Assembly: GCA_902729315.2 (NCBI GenBank)
Contig: LR746280.1
Location: 2,352,501 to 2,416,500, forward strand
Length of the DNA stretch: 64,000 nt
Direction: 5' to 3'
DNA from: Spirodela intermedia
Lineage: Eukaryota; Streptophyta; Magnoliopsida; Alismatales; Araceae
Made by a program: the position numbers and the translations under genes. Positions 23,221 through 34,500 of the stretch are shown in pieces; the first letter of the stretch is position 1, and the number at the start of each line of letters is the position of its first letter. Under the pieces are notes generated by a model. That model worked only from the letters and a program-made list of their open reading frames with translations, did not search any database and was not told the origin of the DNA.

Positions 23221-23607
23221 TTAAACTAAATAGAAAATAGAAAATATAAAATTAAATTGATTGGTGTCATGGATCTTGCCGCGTCAGCAATTAGAAAAGG
23301 ACGGGAATAATTTGGTATCTTTAAGATAGCCGTTATTTATTCCGTTACTTTAAGAAAAAAATAAGCAGGGGAGAAGAAGGGGGAAGGGTGGGGGATACGT
23401 AGGCTTCCCATGTGCTCGCATGGATTTCCATGGAAGGAAGAGGAGGGAGGAGAAAAAGGGGAAGACGAAGGGCCGCAGAGGAGAGAGGGATAGAAGAGTA
23501 GCCACCCACAGGCAATAGCCCACTGCCTAGCGCCACCAGACGACGGCGGCGGCGGAAACCGGCCCGGCGAGGAAGGAAGGAAGGGCCTACGATCTCCCCG
23601 GGGGGCG

Positions 23608-26600
23608 ATGAAGGGCGGCGGCGGAGGTGGCTTTGTGAGGGCGGACCAGATAGATCTGAAGACCCTGGACCAGCAGCTGGAGCGGCACCTGAGCAGGGTC
23701 TGGACCATGGAGAAGAAGAAGGAGGAGGGTGAGGGAAGCGGCGACACCGGCAAGGCGAGGGAGGAGTGGGAGATCGATTCGTCTAAGTTGATCATCAAGG
23801 GAATCATCGCACGCGGCACCTTCGGCACCGTCCATCGGGGCGTCTACGACGGCCAAGACGTCGCCGGTGAGTCCCCCTGACGCCCGCATGCACGTACATT
23901 CTTGGAGATCACCGGTGGGAGAGAGATGGACGAACTCTTTTCCACTGTGTTTTTCATGGGTTTCATGTTCGAACCTGACTTCTCGACGGTTTCTCTTTCG
24001 GTTCATGCGGCTTTTCCTTTCATCTTGGTTCCATCGACGGGACCATTCTTGTTCATCTCTTCAACCCAGTTGCGGAGACGAGAGTCCGTAGAACTTCTTC
24101 TACTTCCACCCATTTGTTCCGTTCTTCTTTGTTTTTCATTGATAACCAAATTCTCTTCCGATGAGAACTGAAGGTACTTTGGATTTCGATGAGAAGAACA
24201 GGGAGATGATATTATCTAGCTATAGTTTTCTCGTATTTCTTCCTCGCGCTCTTCTGTCGTTCCGCGTCTCTTTCTCTTCTGAACTTTTTGGGGAGTCACG
24301 GGCCCATTAATGGCTGTCTCCTGTCCATCAGCTTGCTCCTGTGAAGCCCGTGAGTCCCACAATGGCAAGTGGGGATGGTTTCAATGGCTTTTATTCACTT
24401 CTTTTTCCCACTGGGTTTTCTTTTGCATACCTTTCATGTGATACCCACCAGCACCCATTGATCCCTGATCACGTGATCTCATGGGGGTACTACATCATCG
24501 GCAGAAAGCCAGGCATTGTTTATAATAGAAACGACAGTTTCTTTAATTCACAAAACCCTTCAGAAAATGTAAAAATTGATGAAAGCTCACGATCGATTAT
24601 TTTTTTCCAAATTAAAAATTACAAATTGGGGGCAATGAGTTTTCAGGTAGCATGTTCTTCAACATACTTTGCTTTTTAATTGTCCATTGGGTACTCTCAG
24701 GGAATCGGAGTTCTCGATATATCTAATGAGCAAGCTGGGGGTGGTTGCTGGTAACCAGTGGGGATTAAACCAATGTCATTACAATACTTGAGTACCCGAC
24801 GGAGTTAGAATCCTAGTTTTTTGGTCGATTCAACAAAGATCCCGTCAATAAGTTGATTGAAAATAAAAGAAGAAAATTTCCACTTCAAAGGAGCTTTTGT
24901 AATTATCAAGCTTAGAATGAACCTTATTGTGTGTGGAATATATTGTTAATCTTTACTTGGTTGTTGCCTTGAGGAACTTTTAAGTTACACTGATGGTTGC
25001 AATTATTTTATTTATTTTTGGTGGGGCCGCGGGGAAGTTATACTAATCAAACCCACGTGAAAGATCCTTGCCATGATCTCATTATTCGTATAGCTCTAAA
25101 TAGGAAGCAGCCAAGGAACTCGAGTGATGTGTGCCTCTCTGTGTTTCTTTTCACACCTTGGTTTATCATTAGTGATGAATAAAATAATATTTATTATTGG
25201 AATTTGGTTTTAACTCGTGAGATGACCGATGTTGAGTTAGGTTGGAAGTTTGAATGTAAGCTTCACTTGTTCAGTCTTATAGGATTTTTGAGGGGGGGCG
25301 TCTTTCACTGTGCGCAATCATGGAGGAGTTGACTGTGAAGAGGTAGATGCCTTCTGAAGAGGCATGCCACTAACAATGGCTCCTTCGCCAAAAGCCAAAA
25401 AAATGTATTTACTAATTTTTATACAGAAATGATTACTTAAGTTCTGTGTTATGCAGTAAAATCATCCTATGAACCTCAGAGAGAACCAAATGGGCCAATA
25501 TTGCCTGGCCCCGGAACCAGAAGTGGTAATTGTTGATGATTCAGACCCCAGTTTTCTAGACCTCCTGATCACCGATACATTGACTTCAAGTAAAGCTTCC
25601 TGCTATCAGACGTCTATTCCTTATCTTAGCTGGCGGGTACCGTGTCCACCCATATGTTTATTATTCTCTAGATTTTTCCTTTCATGTCATGTGTCACTTG
25701 ATGTATAAAAGCTCCTCTTTGGAAATGATCCTCCTATCTGCATTTCTTCCGTATGAATGGACATTTTTTATTTCATAAATTTCCCGCTAACCATAGTCAG
25801 GCTGATATCTAGTTCCACCTCTTGTTCATAGTCTTTTGGCCAGATCTCCCTTACATAGATCAATAAACAAGGAAACATATACCGTCTCTCTGTACTTTGC
25901 CTGCTCTGTGTGCATCTGAATACCAGTCTCCTGTAGTCTTAAATAATTAGTTTTTTAAGTTGAGAGAGAAACCTTTTTCTGGAGTATTAATCCTGCATCG
26001 TAGCTTTGATTCCCCCAATTTTGCTGGAATCACTGCGTTGCTGAATTTAATTCTTTTTTTGAGAGCCATTAGCTTTAATGCACTATAGTTAAGGCTGGAT
26101 CTTGTTACTTTTGTTTATTTTCTTGGTTATAAATCTGTTTCCTTTTGTGCCTTGTTTCTTGTAAGAACTTACCATTCGACATATTTATCCCTACCTTGAT
26201 GATTTTATGTCGATTCATTCCAATTGGATCTAATTTTTCCTCTATTGTTGACGGAGCATATTTTCCTAACATTTAATTTGTATTCCATTGCTAAAATTAA
26301 ATCCTATACCGGAACTTGTCGGTGTGTAATTATGTTAACCATAGATGTCTTATTCAGTCAAGTTGCTGGACTGGGGCGAAGAAGGTAGCAAGACAGAGGC
26401 AGAAGTTGCTTCTCTTCGAGTGGCCTTCACCCAGGAAGTTGCGGTCTGGCATAAGCTTGATCATCCCAATGTAACAAAGGTATTCATCCTCAGTATAAGC
26501 TGCTTCTCAGTGAGGGCTTTGTAGAAATCCCTATGTTTGAGTAAATTGCACATAGAAAAGCCCCATGACTGTTACTAAGTTCATCATTAGATAGTAAGAC

Positions 26601-27926
26601 TGGGCTATGTGGGTTCGTGGTTACTGCCCAATCTACCAGTTAATTTCTATGTGAAATATTGAATTTTTTTCAGTAATGGGACGAGCTTTATTCACATATT
26701 TCTTCCAGAATTGGAAATACCCCTAGAAAAGGTCACAAATCTGAAGCTTTCTTTGCAGTTTGTAGGCGCTATTGTGGGCACGGGAGATGTGACTATCCAA
26801 ACTGAGAATGGTCAACTTGGGATGCCCAGCAATCTCTGCTGTGTTGTTGTTGAGTATCTTCCAGGGGGTACATTGAAATCATACCTTATTAAGAACAGGA
26901 GAAGGAAGCTGGTTTTCAAGGTTGTTGTTCAACTTGCCCTTGACCTTGCTAGAGGGTAAGCTTCCCCACTTCTATCTAAGCTGTTAGTTTCATATACTCT
27001 TCCTACGAGTTCAAGTGGGATCTTATCTCATAAGAATGGCATGGGTTTCGCTGCAACTAGGCTTAGTTATCTTCACTCCCAGAGGATTGTTCATCGGGAT
27101 GTGAAGACGGAGAACATGCTCTTGGACAAGGCCAGAACAGTAAAAATTGCAGATTTTGGAGTTGCCCGTGTTGAGGCCCAGAATCCCAACGAGATGACCG
27201 GAGAAACAGGAACTCTCGGCTACATGGCACCTGAGGTAGATTGATTCCCTGTGAATATTTTCAATATCATTGCTAGCAGTGAGAGATGATACTAATCTGA
27301 TTAGAGATGTGAGAGAAAGAGATAAATCCATTCAACTTGCACTATCTGATTAGAAAAAAAAAAAAGAAAAAAAAAAAAGAGGAGAAACTTGCAGGTTTAA
27401 GCAGCGGCTGACTGACTGGTCCCAGATTTACTATGAGAGAACACTCTTGTGGCCAGTTCTTCTCGCTGATTTCTTTGCCCCAAATCTATCTCAGGTTCTC
27501 AATGACAACCCATACAACAGAAAATGTGATGTCTATAGCTTTGGCATCTGCCTGTGGGAGATATACTGCTGTGACATGCCTTACCCTGATCTCACCTTCT
27601 CAGAGATTTCATCAGCAGTTGTTCGACAGGTGAGTTTCTATTCTCCCCAGTAGTATTCTTTCCATTTTCAGCATCTTGAGTTGTGAATAAATAAATAATT
27701 GTACCCGTTTGGATTTCAGAATCTGAGGCCTGAGATTCCAAAGTGCTGCCCAAGCTCGTTGGCTAATGTGATGAAGAGATGCTGGGATGGGAACCCAGAT
27801 AAAAGGCCCGAGATGGACGAGGTGGTGGGGTTGTTAGAGGCCATAGACACCTCCAAGGGAGGAGGGATGATCCCCCCGGATCAGCAGCAGGGTTGCCTCT
27901 GCTTCCGCATGCACAGAGGTCCCTGA
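23608..27926 (+). CDS. Raf-like serine/threonine protein kinase, CBC1/CBC2/MRK1 group
   Basis: Six exons keep phase: 23608-23866, 26358-26479, 26759-26955, 27061-27235, 27495-27629, 27720-27926, giving 364 residues. A basic/acidic N-terminus (residues 1-60) precedes [14 protein letters not shown], a group signature. Kinase motifs follow in order: glycine loop [19 protein letters not shown] with the ATP lysine, [15 protein letters not shown], catalytic loop [41 protein letters not shown], and [17 protein letters not shown]. It ends with [15 protein letters not shown]. Arabidopsis relatives CBC1/CBC2 act in guard cells to join blue-light and CO2 signals in stomatal opening; that role here is inferred. 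Intron 1 is long (2.5 kb). The ATG at 23608 starts a conserved-looking N-terminus after a GC-rich leader. No catalytic residue is missing. Confidence 0.95.
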
Positions 27927-28430
27927 TCATGGCGGCGGCGGCCGGTTCAGAGCTGCTTGTTAGGAGGAAAGAAAGGTGCCTAATCCGAGATATGAGCGGT
28001 GTGATAAAAAGAGTTCTGCCCATCTCGTCCACCACCAGAAATGGTGCCAACATGCCCTTTCTTTAGCTTTTTTTTTTTTTTTCTATTTTCTAATCAAATT
28101 GTTGAGCAGAGAATCATCTGGTCATTCGCCTGCTCTGAAAGATGACCATTATATTTATATTGTAGGTCATCTTGCAGCCAATAATCCCATGTATGACAGA
28201 CTGTTTCCTTCATTATGATAGATATTTCACATTCTATAACCAATATTTCCAGTTGAATATTCTCCTTGCCATAGAGAGAGAGAGAGAGCCAGAAGACTGT
28301 AAATTGTCTCCGGTCAGATGGGTTACAGTAGAGAGAGAAGAGAGAGATAGATAGATAGTGAGAGAGAGAGAGAGGAGAGAAGACTGTAAATTGTCTTCTG
28401 TCAGATGGGTTAAGAGAAGAGAGAGAGAGA
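27927..28430. other. Kinase 3' flank with GA-rich duplicated block
   Basis: No gene. A poly-T run lies near 28069-28082. At 28270-28435, a block of GA run, AGAAGACTGTAAATTGTCT and GTCAGATGGGTTA occurs twice. Confidence 0.6.
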
Positions 28431-28435
28431 TCATT
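28270..28435 (+). repeat. Two-copy GA-tract repeat
   Basis: AGAAGACTGTAAATTGTC followed by GTCAGATGGGTTA appears at about 28291-28325 and 28378-28412, each flanked by GA runs. This is the same architecture (unique body plus GA tract) as the 12.2-kb minisatellite, at minimum copy number. Confidence 0.85.
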
Positions 28436-28622
28436 GGTTCCTGTCTGAAGAAGCAGGTCGGAGGCTCTCTGGCGGCGGCGGGGGCGCCCAGTCGGCGGCC
28501 CCGGGGGCGCGATCTTCCTCCGGGATGGGGTCGAGGGAGCAGCAGTTTCTGCGCCTGACGACGGGCAGGTACCGCGGTGGCGCCGCCTCTGTCCCCGTCG
28601 CCGTAGGTAGCTTCGCCGCCAT
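28431..28622 (-). CDS. Possible small protein gene, 63 residues, unassigned
   Basis: On the minus strand an ATG at 28622 opens 63 codons to a stop at 28431. The product starts MAAKLPTATGTEAAPPRYLP and contains RRRNCCSLDPIPEED and a PPPPP run. I do not recognise a family. Codons are strongly G/C-ending in this frame. The 90-odd bases before the ATG are pyrimidine-rich (TCTTCTTCTCTTCT-type), like a plant 5' UTR, and TATTATAAG lies at 28751-28743 with a CACGTG core further upstream near 28800. Against it: it is short, the region is generally GC-rich, and a plus-strand frame overlaps. A Cys-containing segment plus a Pro-rich tail loosely recalls SIAMESE-related inhibitors, but the diagnostic motif is absent, so no function is proposed. 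Confidence 0.3.
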   Translation of the reverse strand: MAAKLPTATGTEAAPPRYLPVVRRRNCCSLDPIPEEDRAPGAADWAPPPPPESLRPASSDRNQ

Positions 28623-28742
28623 TCCCGACGAGGAGCAGGGCAGTGGGGAGTAGCAGCAGTAGCAGAAGAGAAGAAGAGAAGGTGTGGAGGAAGGAAGAAG
28701 CCGAGCTAGCGATGAGATATGGCGAGAGGTGGCGGAGGGAGG

Positions 28743-28751
28743 CTTATAATA
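28743..28751 (-). promoter_or_regulatory. TATA-like element before the small minus-strand ORF
   Basis: TATTATAAG on the minus strand, about 120 bp upstream of the ATG at 28622, in otherwise GC-rich sequence. A G-box core (CACGTG) lies about 50 bp further upstream. Confidence 0.35.
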
Positions 28752-28959
28752 GGCCGCCGCCGCCGCCAATGAGAGGTGGTGGCCCCGGAGAGGTAGCACG
28801 TGCGAAATGGTTGGAGGGGAGAATGTCGGTAGGAGCGTGCTCACTGAGGCAACGTTTTTCTCGAGCGGTCAACGTCAGCTGCTTCAGATAACACGTGTAA
28901 AACGCCAGTCAACCTCTGCCCGCCGCCAGCGAGCTCATCAATAATGATAATAATAATAA

Positions 28960-29340
28960 TAATAGTAAATATTTGTGTCCAGGAAAATGCAGCGACTTGC
29001 GGTGAACCAGGATGTGGTGGTGCACGAGCCTCCCCGATCGGAGGCTCCGCCCCGGTCTGAGAAGAAACCGAGAGGAGGTTCACCAGAGTGAACCTGTCCG
29101 CCGCAAGGCGGTGCCGCCGCATCTCCTCGAACAAGCCGAAGGTGCCTCTTCAGTCCCCTGATTGAGAATAGCCACCGATCATCGAGTTCCAAGAGCTGAC
29201 GCTCCATAGAGGCATTCCGTCGAACAGATCCCGGGCCAGCGAGGGAGAACCACAAGCTGCGTAAGAGTGGAGGAGGGAGATCTGACGATGAGGGTGTGGA
29301 TCAGGAGCGTCTCCTAGAGCTTCACTTCAAATTTCAGATC
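28960..29340 (-). pseudogene. Pentatricopeptide-repeat (PLS-type) gene fragment, broken
   Basis: Reading the minus strand from about 29265 gives HSYAACGSPSLARDLFDGMP, then WSVSSWNSMIGGYSQSGD, an in-frame TGA, then FGLFEEMRRHRLAADRFTLV and NLLSVSSQTGA. After a +1 frame change, GRLVHHHILVHRKS follows. This is the typical consensus of plant PLS-class PPR proteins (organellar RNA editing or processing). Upstream frames near 29270-29340 (LLIHTLIV) also look PPR-like but are shifted. Only about one to two repeats survive, with one stop and at least one frameshift, so it is a dead fragment. An intact parent elsewhere in the genome is likely. Confidence 0.7.
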
Positions 29341-30735
29341 AATTAGACAAGTATTCACAGAGAAAAAACACAGTTTTTTCGGATCGTCGTTAGTTTAACC
29401 CGGATGACAAGTGGGTCAATGGTCAACTGGTGCCTCGTAGTGAAAATTTTAGCCCCACATCGGTTTTTCTGACATCTTTCAATTATTATTGACTAATAAT
29501 TTATTATCTCATAAATAAAATGGCCAAAATCATCCAAGGAGAAGGTTATACAAGTGGTCTGACCCCACATCATAACACGTGTGACAAGATCAAACCTTAT
29601 ATTCCACAGGAGTTCCTACTAGTCAACTATGAGTGCTGGCTGACCAGTGGATCCCCCTACCCTTTTTATTATTTCTTTTCTATTATTTATCATGGTAAAC
29701 TCACAAAAATTTAGAAAAATATCTTTTAAAATCCTTAAAATTATATATATTTAAATGTCTCAAATCATCCTAGAATTATAAATATTAATTTTATTTATTC
29801 AACCATCATAACTCAAAATCACATTACCTTTTCTTTCAAAGAAATATAAATAAAATAATGTAAATAAAACAAACTTTATTTTCTGAAAATTACATCAATT
29901 TATATATATATTAACGAAATAAATTATAAACACAGATAAATTTTTACATCTTAATCATATAATTCAAAGAATTCTCAACTATATTGGAGTCATTCCTCTA
30001 AACAACATCTGATTCTTATGCTGAAACTATCTTGAAGGTGCAAGCATCTATGGTGTCATGCTGGTTTTTTATTCTTGCATAAATTCTGTATCATAAGAAA
30101 AATAATTTCATAACTTTCTGACTTATACTATAACCTAAAACCCTACATATTAAGACATTGTGCCACATACATTGGATTTTTTCCCAATATGATTCTCATA
30201 TAGTGAAGTATTTAAGCTTAATATATACAACTTTGGAGTTTGATCAAATTTCCCAACATATACCATTTATTTTCCCTTGTATTATTACGTAAGATGTTCA
30301 TATATTATATCATTTTACAAAGTGATTCTCATATGATGAAATATTGGAGATAATATATAGATTTATTTACATACCACTCTTGGATTTGACCGTGCTCTCC
30401 AAGATAAATTATATATAATAAGATATTGTGATCCATGCACTATGTTATTACATAGTATAAATATTCAACTATATATATATTTCTAGATATCAATATATAT
30501 ATATCCGCAATCCATGTCCACGTCGCAGGCGAGGAGTGATGAAGCCATAGCGACGCCATTTATTCGAAACTATGAAGACTCCAAAACACCAGCTTAACTA
30601 CCCTCTCTCTCTCTCGCTCCCTCTCTCCATATTTATATGTATATACGAACCCTTGCTTGTTTATACAGTAGAGAAAGTTTTGAAGCAGGGTTTTTCAGCA
30701 CCAAGTGGTGGTGAAGGGCCGTGTAAGCTAGCTAG
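29341..30735. other. AT-rich intergenic DNA between PPR relic and RNR1
   Basis: No gene recognised. Two diverged copies of a segment of about 130 bp containing GATTCTCATAT, AATATATA and TTTGA...CCAA lie near 30190-30400. The stretch 30600-30735 probably includes the RNR1 3' UTR. Confidence 0.5.
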
Positions 30736-31529
30736 CTAGCTGCCGCAGGCCATGCAGTCCTCCCTGTTCTCTAGGGAGCAGACGACCTGGGCCATCTTCA
30801 CCTCCAAGTCCTCCGGCGCCGCCACCACCTCCGCCGCCCCCTTACTCTGTGCAGAGAGCGAGAGAGAGAGCCACCCACCACCCACAGAGATAATCAGTTT
30901 AGGTAGGAGCGAGGTGAGAGAGAGTGTGTGTGTGTGTGTGAGAGAGGGAGAGAGAGCCCACCCACCTGCAGGAAGGAGGTGTCGACGGTGAACTTGATGG
31001 CGTCCGCCGCCGCCCTTGACCTCAGGTAGTACATCCCCGTCTTCAACCCCTGCAACAACAACAACAACCAGGAAGCTGGTTAGAGAGAGAGAGAGAGAGA
31101 GAGTGTGAGAGAGAGAGTTCGACCTTGGTCCAGGCGTAGAAGTGAAGGGAGGTAAGCTTGCCGAAGTTAGGCTGGTCCATGTGGATGTTCAGGCTCTGCG
31201 ACTGGTCGATGAAGCAGCCGCGGTCCACCGCCATGTCCACGAGCGTCCTCTGCTTGATCTCCCACACCGTCCTGAGCAGCGAGCGTCGACAGAGGAACTC
31301 CACCATTCAGACAGAAAGGAAAAGGGAGGAAAAGGAAAGGAAAGGGAAGGGAAGGGAAGGGAAGGAAGAGAGTACTTGTAGATGGCCTTGAGGTGGTCGG
31401 GGACTTCGGGGATGTTGAGGACGGAGCCGTCCTCGTAGATGATCTTGTTCTTGACGCCGGGGGACCAGATGCCCATCTCCGTCAGGTCGTGGAGGAGGTG
31501 CTTGTTCACGACGACGAACTCTCCGCTGC

Positions 31530-31580
<51 letters not shown>

Positions 31581-34500
31581 GTTGTCGTTATTGGAGATGG
31601 AGGCTACGGTTTTTGAAGATGGAGGAGGAGAAGTACCTGAGGACCCTGCGGCTGTAGATGTTGGAGGTGTAGGGCTCGAAGCACTCGTTGTTGCCGAGAA
31701 TCTGGCTGGTGGAGGCGGTGGGCATGGGCGCCACCAGGAGGGAGTTCCTCACGCCGTTCTTGGCGATCATCTCCCTCAGAGATGCCCAGTTCCAGCGATC
31801 GGATGGGGTCACCTCCCACATGTCCGGTTGGAGAATTCCCTGCAGGAAGAACCAGCGCATTTAGTAGTGGACATAATTGATCAAATATCTAGGCATAACA
31901 ACGCACTAATACTCCCAAAAACTAGACACGATGTAATAACTTGTGAAACACTATTGAGCAATTGACTACTTTTTTCCGTTCTAGGACAAATTTTATGATC
32001 TTTTTCGACAGAGAAAGAAAGAGATACTTTTCGACGGTGCAAATCAGTCATGCTGCAGACCTTGCTCACAGGGCTGCCGTTGTAGGACTCGTAAGTGCCT
32101 TCTCTCTGGGCGATCTCAGAGGAAGCCTTCAGTGCGTGGTAGTAGATGGTCTCGAATATTTCGCTGTTCAGCTTCCGGGCCTGTAGAAATCCAAGATCTT
32201 CGATAAGAAATTACTTATTTATTTATTTATTTATTGTATGAATTCCAGATGTCATCAAGTGCGAGGGAATAGAATAATCTGCAGACTTGGCGGATTACCT
32301 CTGGCGAGTCAAAGGCCATGCCGAGGAGGATGAAGGTGTCTGCGAGGCCTTGTACGCCTATGCCGATCGGCCTGTGCCGAAGATTCGACCGCTTCGCCGT
32401 CTCAACCGGGTAGAAGTTGACATCGATGATCTTGTTGAGATTCTCTGTGACTATCGAAGTAACCTACCCGATATAGAGTAATTGTCAGCGCATGGAGATC
32501 GTAGTTGAAGAGTCAGTGTGGGGAATTTCAAATGGTTGAGACGAGACAGACCTCTGCGAGCTTGTCGAAGTCGAAGAATCTGTTCTTAGATCCTCTGCTG
32601 CCGACCAACTTGGACGGGTGAGATTCAATGGGAATGCCCTGCAGGGGAGCGGAGCATGCGGGGAAGGTAAGGAGGATAGTTTCATTGATATTAAGCTCAA
32701 GGCAAATGTGAGAAAAAGGCCGCACCTTCTCCCGAACGAATCTGGGCAAGGCGATCGAGGCGAGATTGCACACGGCAGTCTCCTCAGGACTGGTGTATTC
32801 GATAATCTCTGTGCATAGATTTGAAGACTTGATTGTCCCAAGATTCTGCTGGTTGCTTTTCCTGTTGCAGGAGTCCTGAAAACAGATACAATTACAAGGA
32901 TGGATACAAAAGTGGCAGTAATGAGACATTAATGGCTACTCGTATGATCCAACTAAAGTCCTTGGTATTATAAACTGACTTTGAAGAGCATGTAAGGTGT
33001 TCCAGTTTCTATCTGAGACTTCAAAATCTCGAACCAGAGATTCTGTGCTGGAACAACTTTCTTGGCCTTGCCCTGAAAAACAAGAAGAACAAAATTGTCG
33101 ACCTATGCTTGGAATGTTATTCAACAATTGGACCGGCGAGACAACTGACCTCCTTTTCGTATTTGGTGTACAATTTTTCGAATTCGTCGCCCCAACAATC
33201 TGCCAATCCAGGGGCCTCATTAGGGCAAAACAAGGACCACTGGCCATAACTTTGAACTCTCTCCATGAACAGGTCGGGGACCCACAGCGCATAAAATAGA
33301 TCTCTTGCCCTATGCTCTTCCTAGATATTCAAATAAAATTCGATCACATTTGACGGGTTAAGAGACTAAAGTATGGAAAATCCGTAGAAGGCGTGGAGAA
33401 AAATAAACGTAGACACTAATATAATCGTACCTTTCCATGGTTCTTTCTAAGATCCAGAAATTCGAAAATATCCGCATGCCATGGCTCTAAATAAACAGCG
33501 AACGCACCTAAAGGGAGGAAAGATTATTAAATACCATGGTTTTCATATCCGCCAAAATATATGACACCAGAAAAATTAAGCTGTAATAAGCTCACCTTTT
33601 CTTTTCCCTCCACCTTGATCAACATACCGGGCAGTGTCATTGAAGACCCGCAACATTGGAACAATGCCATTAGACGTACCGTTTGTCCCACGAATATAAC
33701 TGCCAGTTGCTCGAATATTATGAACAGAAACACCAATTCCTCCAGCAGATTTGCTTATGACAGCGCATTCCTTCAATGTGTCATAGATTCCCTCAATGCT
33801 ATCATCTTTCATGCAAATAAGGAAGCAGCTGCTCAACTGAAAGAGTGCCAATAGAAACCACTAAGAAATGTATGAAGATAATAGTTTGAAACCGTCAATA
33901 TTTGCAATGTCAAAAACATGAGGAAAACCTGAGGCCTGGGGGTGCCAGCATTGAATAATGTGGGAGAAGCATGAGTGAACCAGCGTTGAGACATCAAATG
34001 ATACGTTCTGAGAACAGAGGCAATATCGTCCTTGTGGATTCCAACTGATACCCTCATCAGCATGTGCTGTGGCCTTTCAATCACCTTGCCAGAAACTTTC
34101 ATGAGATAGGACCTCTCCAGGGTTTTAAAGCCAAAGTAATCATAGTCAAAATCTCGGTCGTAAATTATCTCGCTGTCCAAAAGATCGGCATTCTGAAAAC
34201 CAAAAAAGTAAGTTAACTTAGTCCAAACATACAACTATTGTCAAAATGATGAAAAACTAGATCTAAAGAACAAATATCGATCTGGCAATACGACATTTCC
34301 TGACCAACACAGCTCACTTTCACGGAACTAGAATGCATGAAAGGCACATAATTTTGACTCTTTCGGGAAAGAAATCGAAGTCCTTCCGAGAGACGGTCAA
34401 ACAAATAATCGAACTATTTAAATCAGCATTGATTAAAACGGCGGCAACGAATTTTACCGAAAAGTCGAATCTTAATAAATCTACTCAAAGAAGAAATCAA

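Larger units (their letters stand above)
21964..23607. other. AT-rich intergenic spacer before the kinase gene
   Basis: No gene recognised. It contains a two-copy tandem repeat (22205-22738), an (AAAT)n run near 22805 and an (AT)n run at 23184-23216. GC content rises sharply after 23350, consistent with a kinase promoter and 5' UTR. A 163-codon frame on the minus strand here (23337-23828) overlaps kinase exon 1 and is low-complexity Pro/Ser, so it is not annotated. Confidence 0.55.

Noticed and set aside
23337-23828. 163-codon minus-strand frame overlapping kinase exon 1
   Set aside because: It is the antisense shadow of a GC-rich leader and exon, low in complexity and without family resemblance.
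25469-25708. Possible extra exon in kinase intron 1 (79-codon frame)
   Set aside because: Related kinases go directly from the exon ending at 23866 to the one starting at 26358 with correct phase. The frame has no kinase similarity and is not needed.
32287-32481. 64-codon plus-strand frame and similar frames across RNR1 and golgin exons
   Set aside because: These are antisense shadows of the conserved minus-strand exons.
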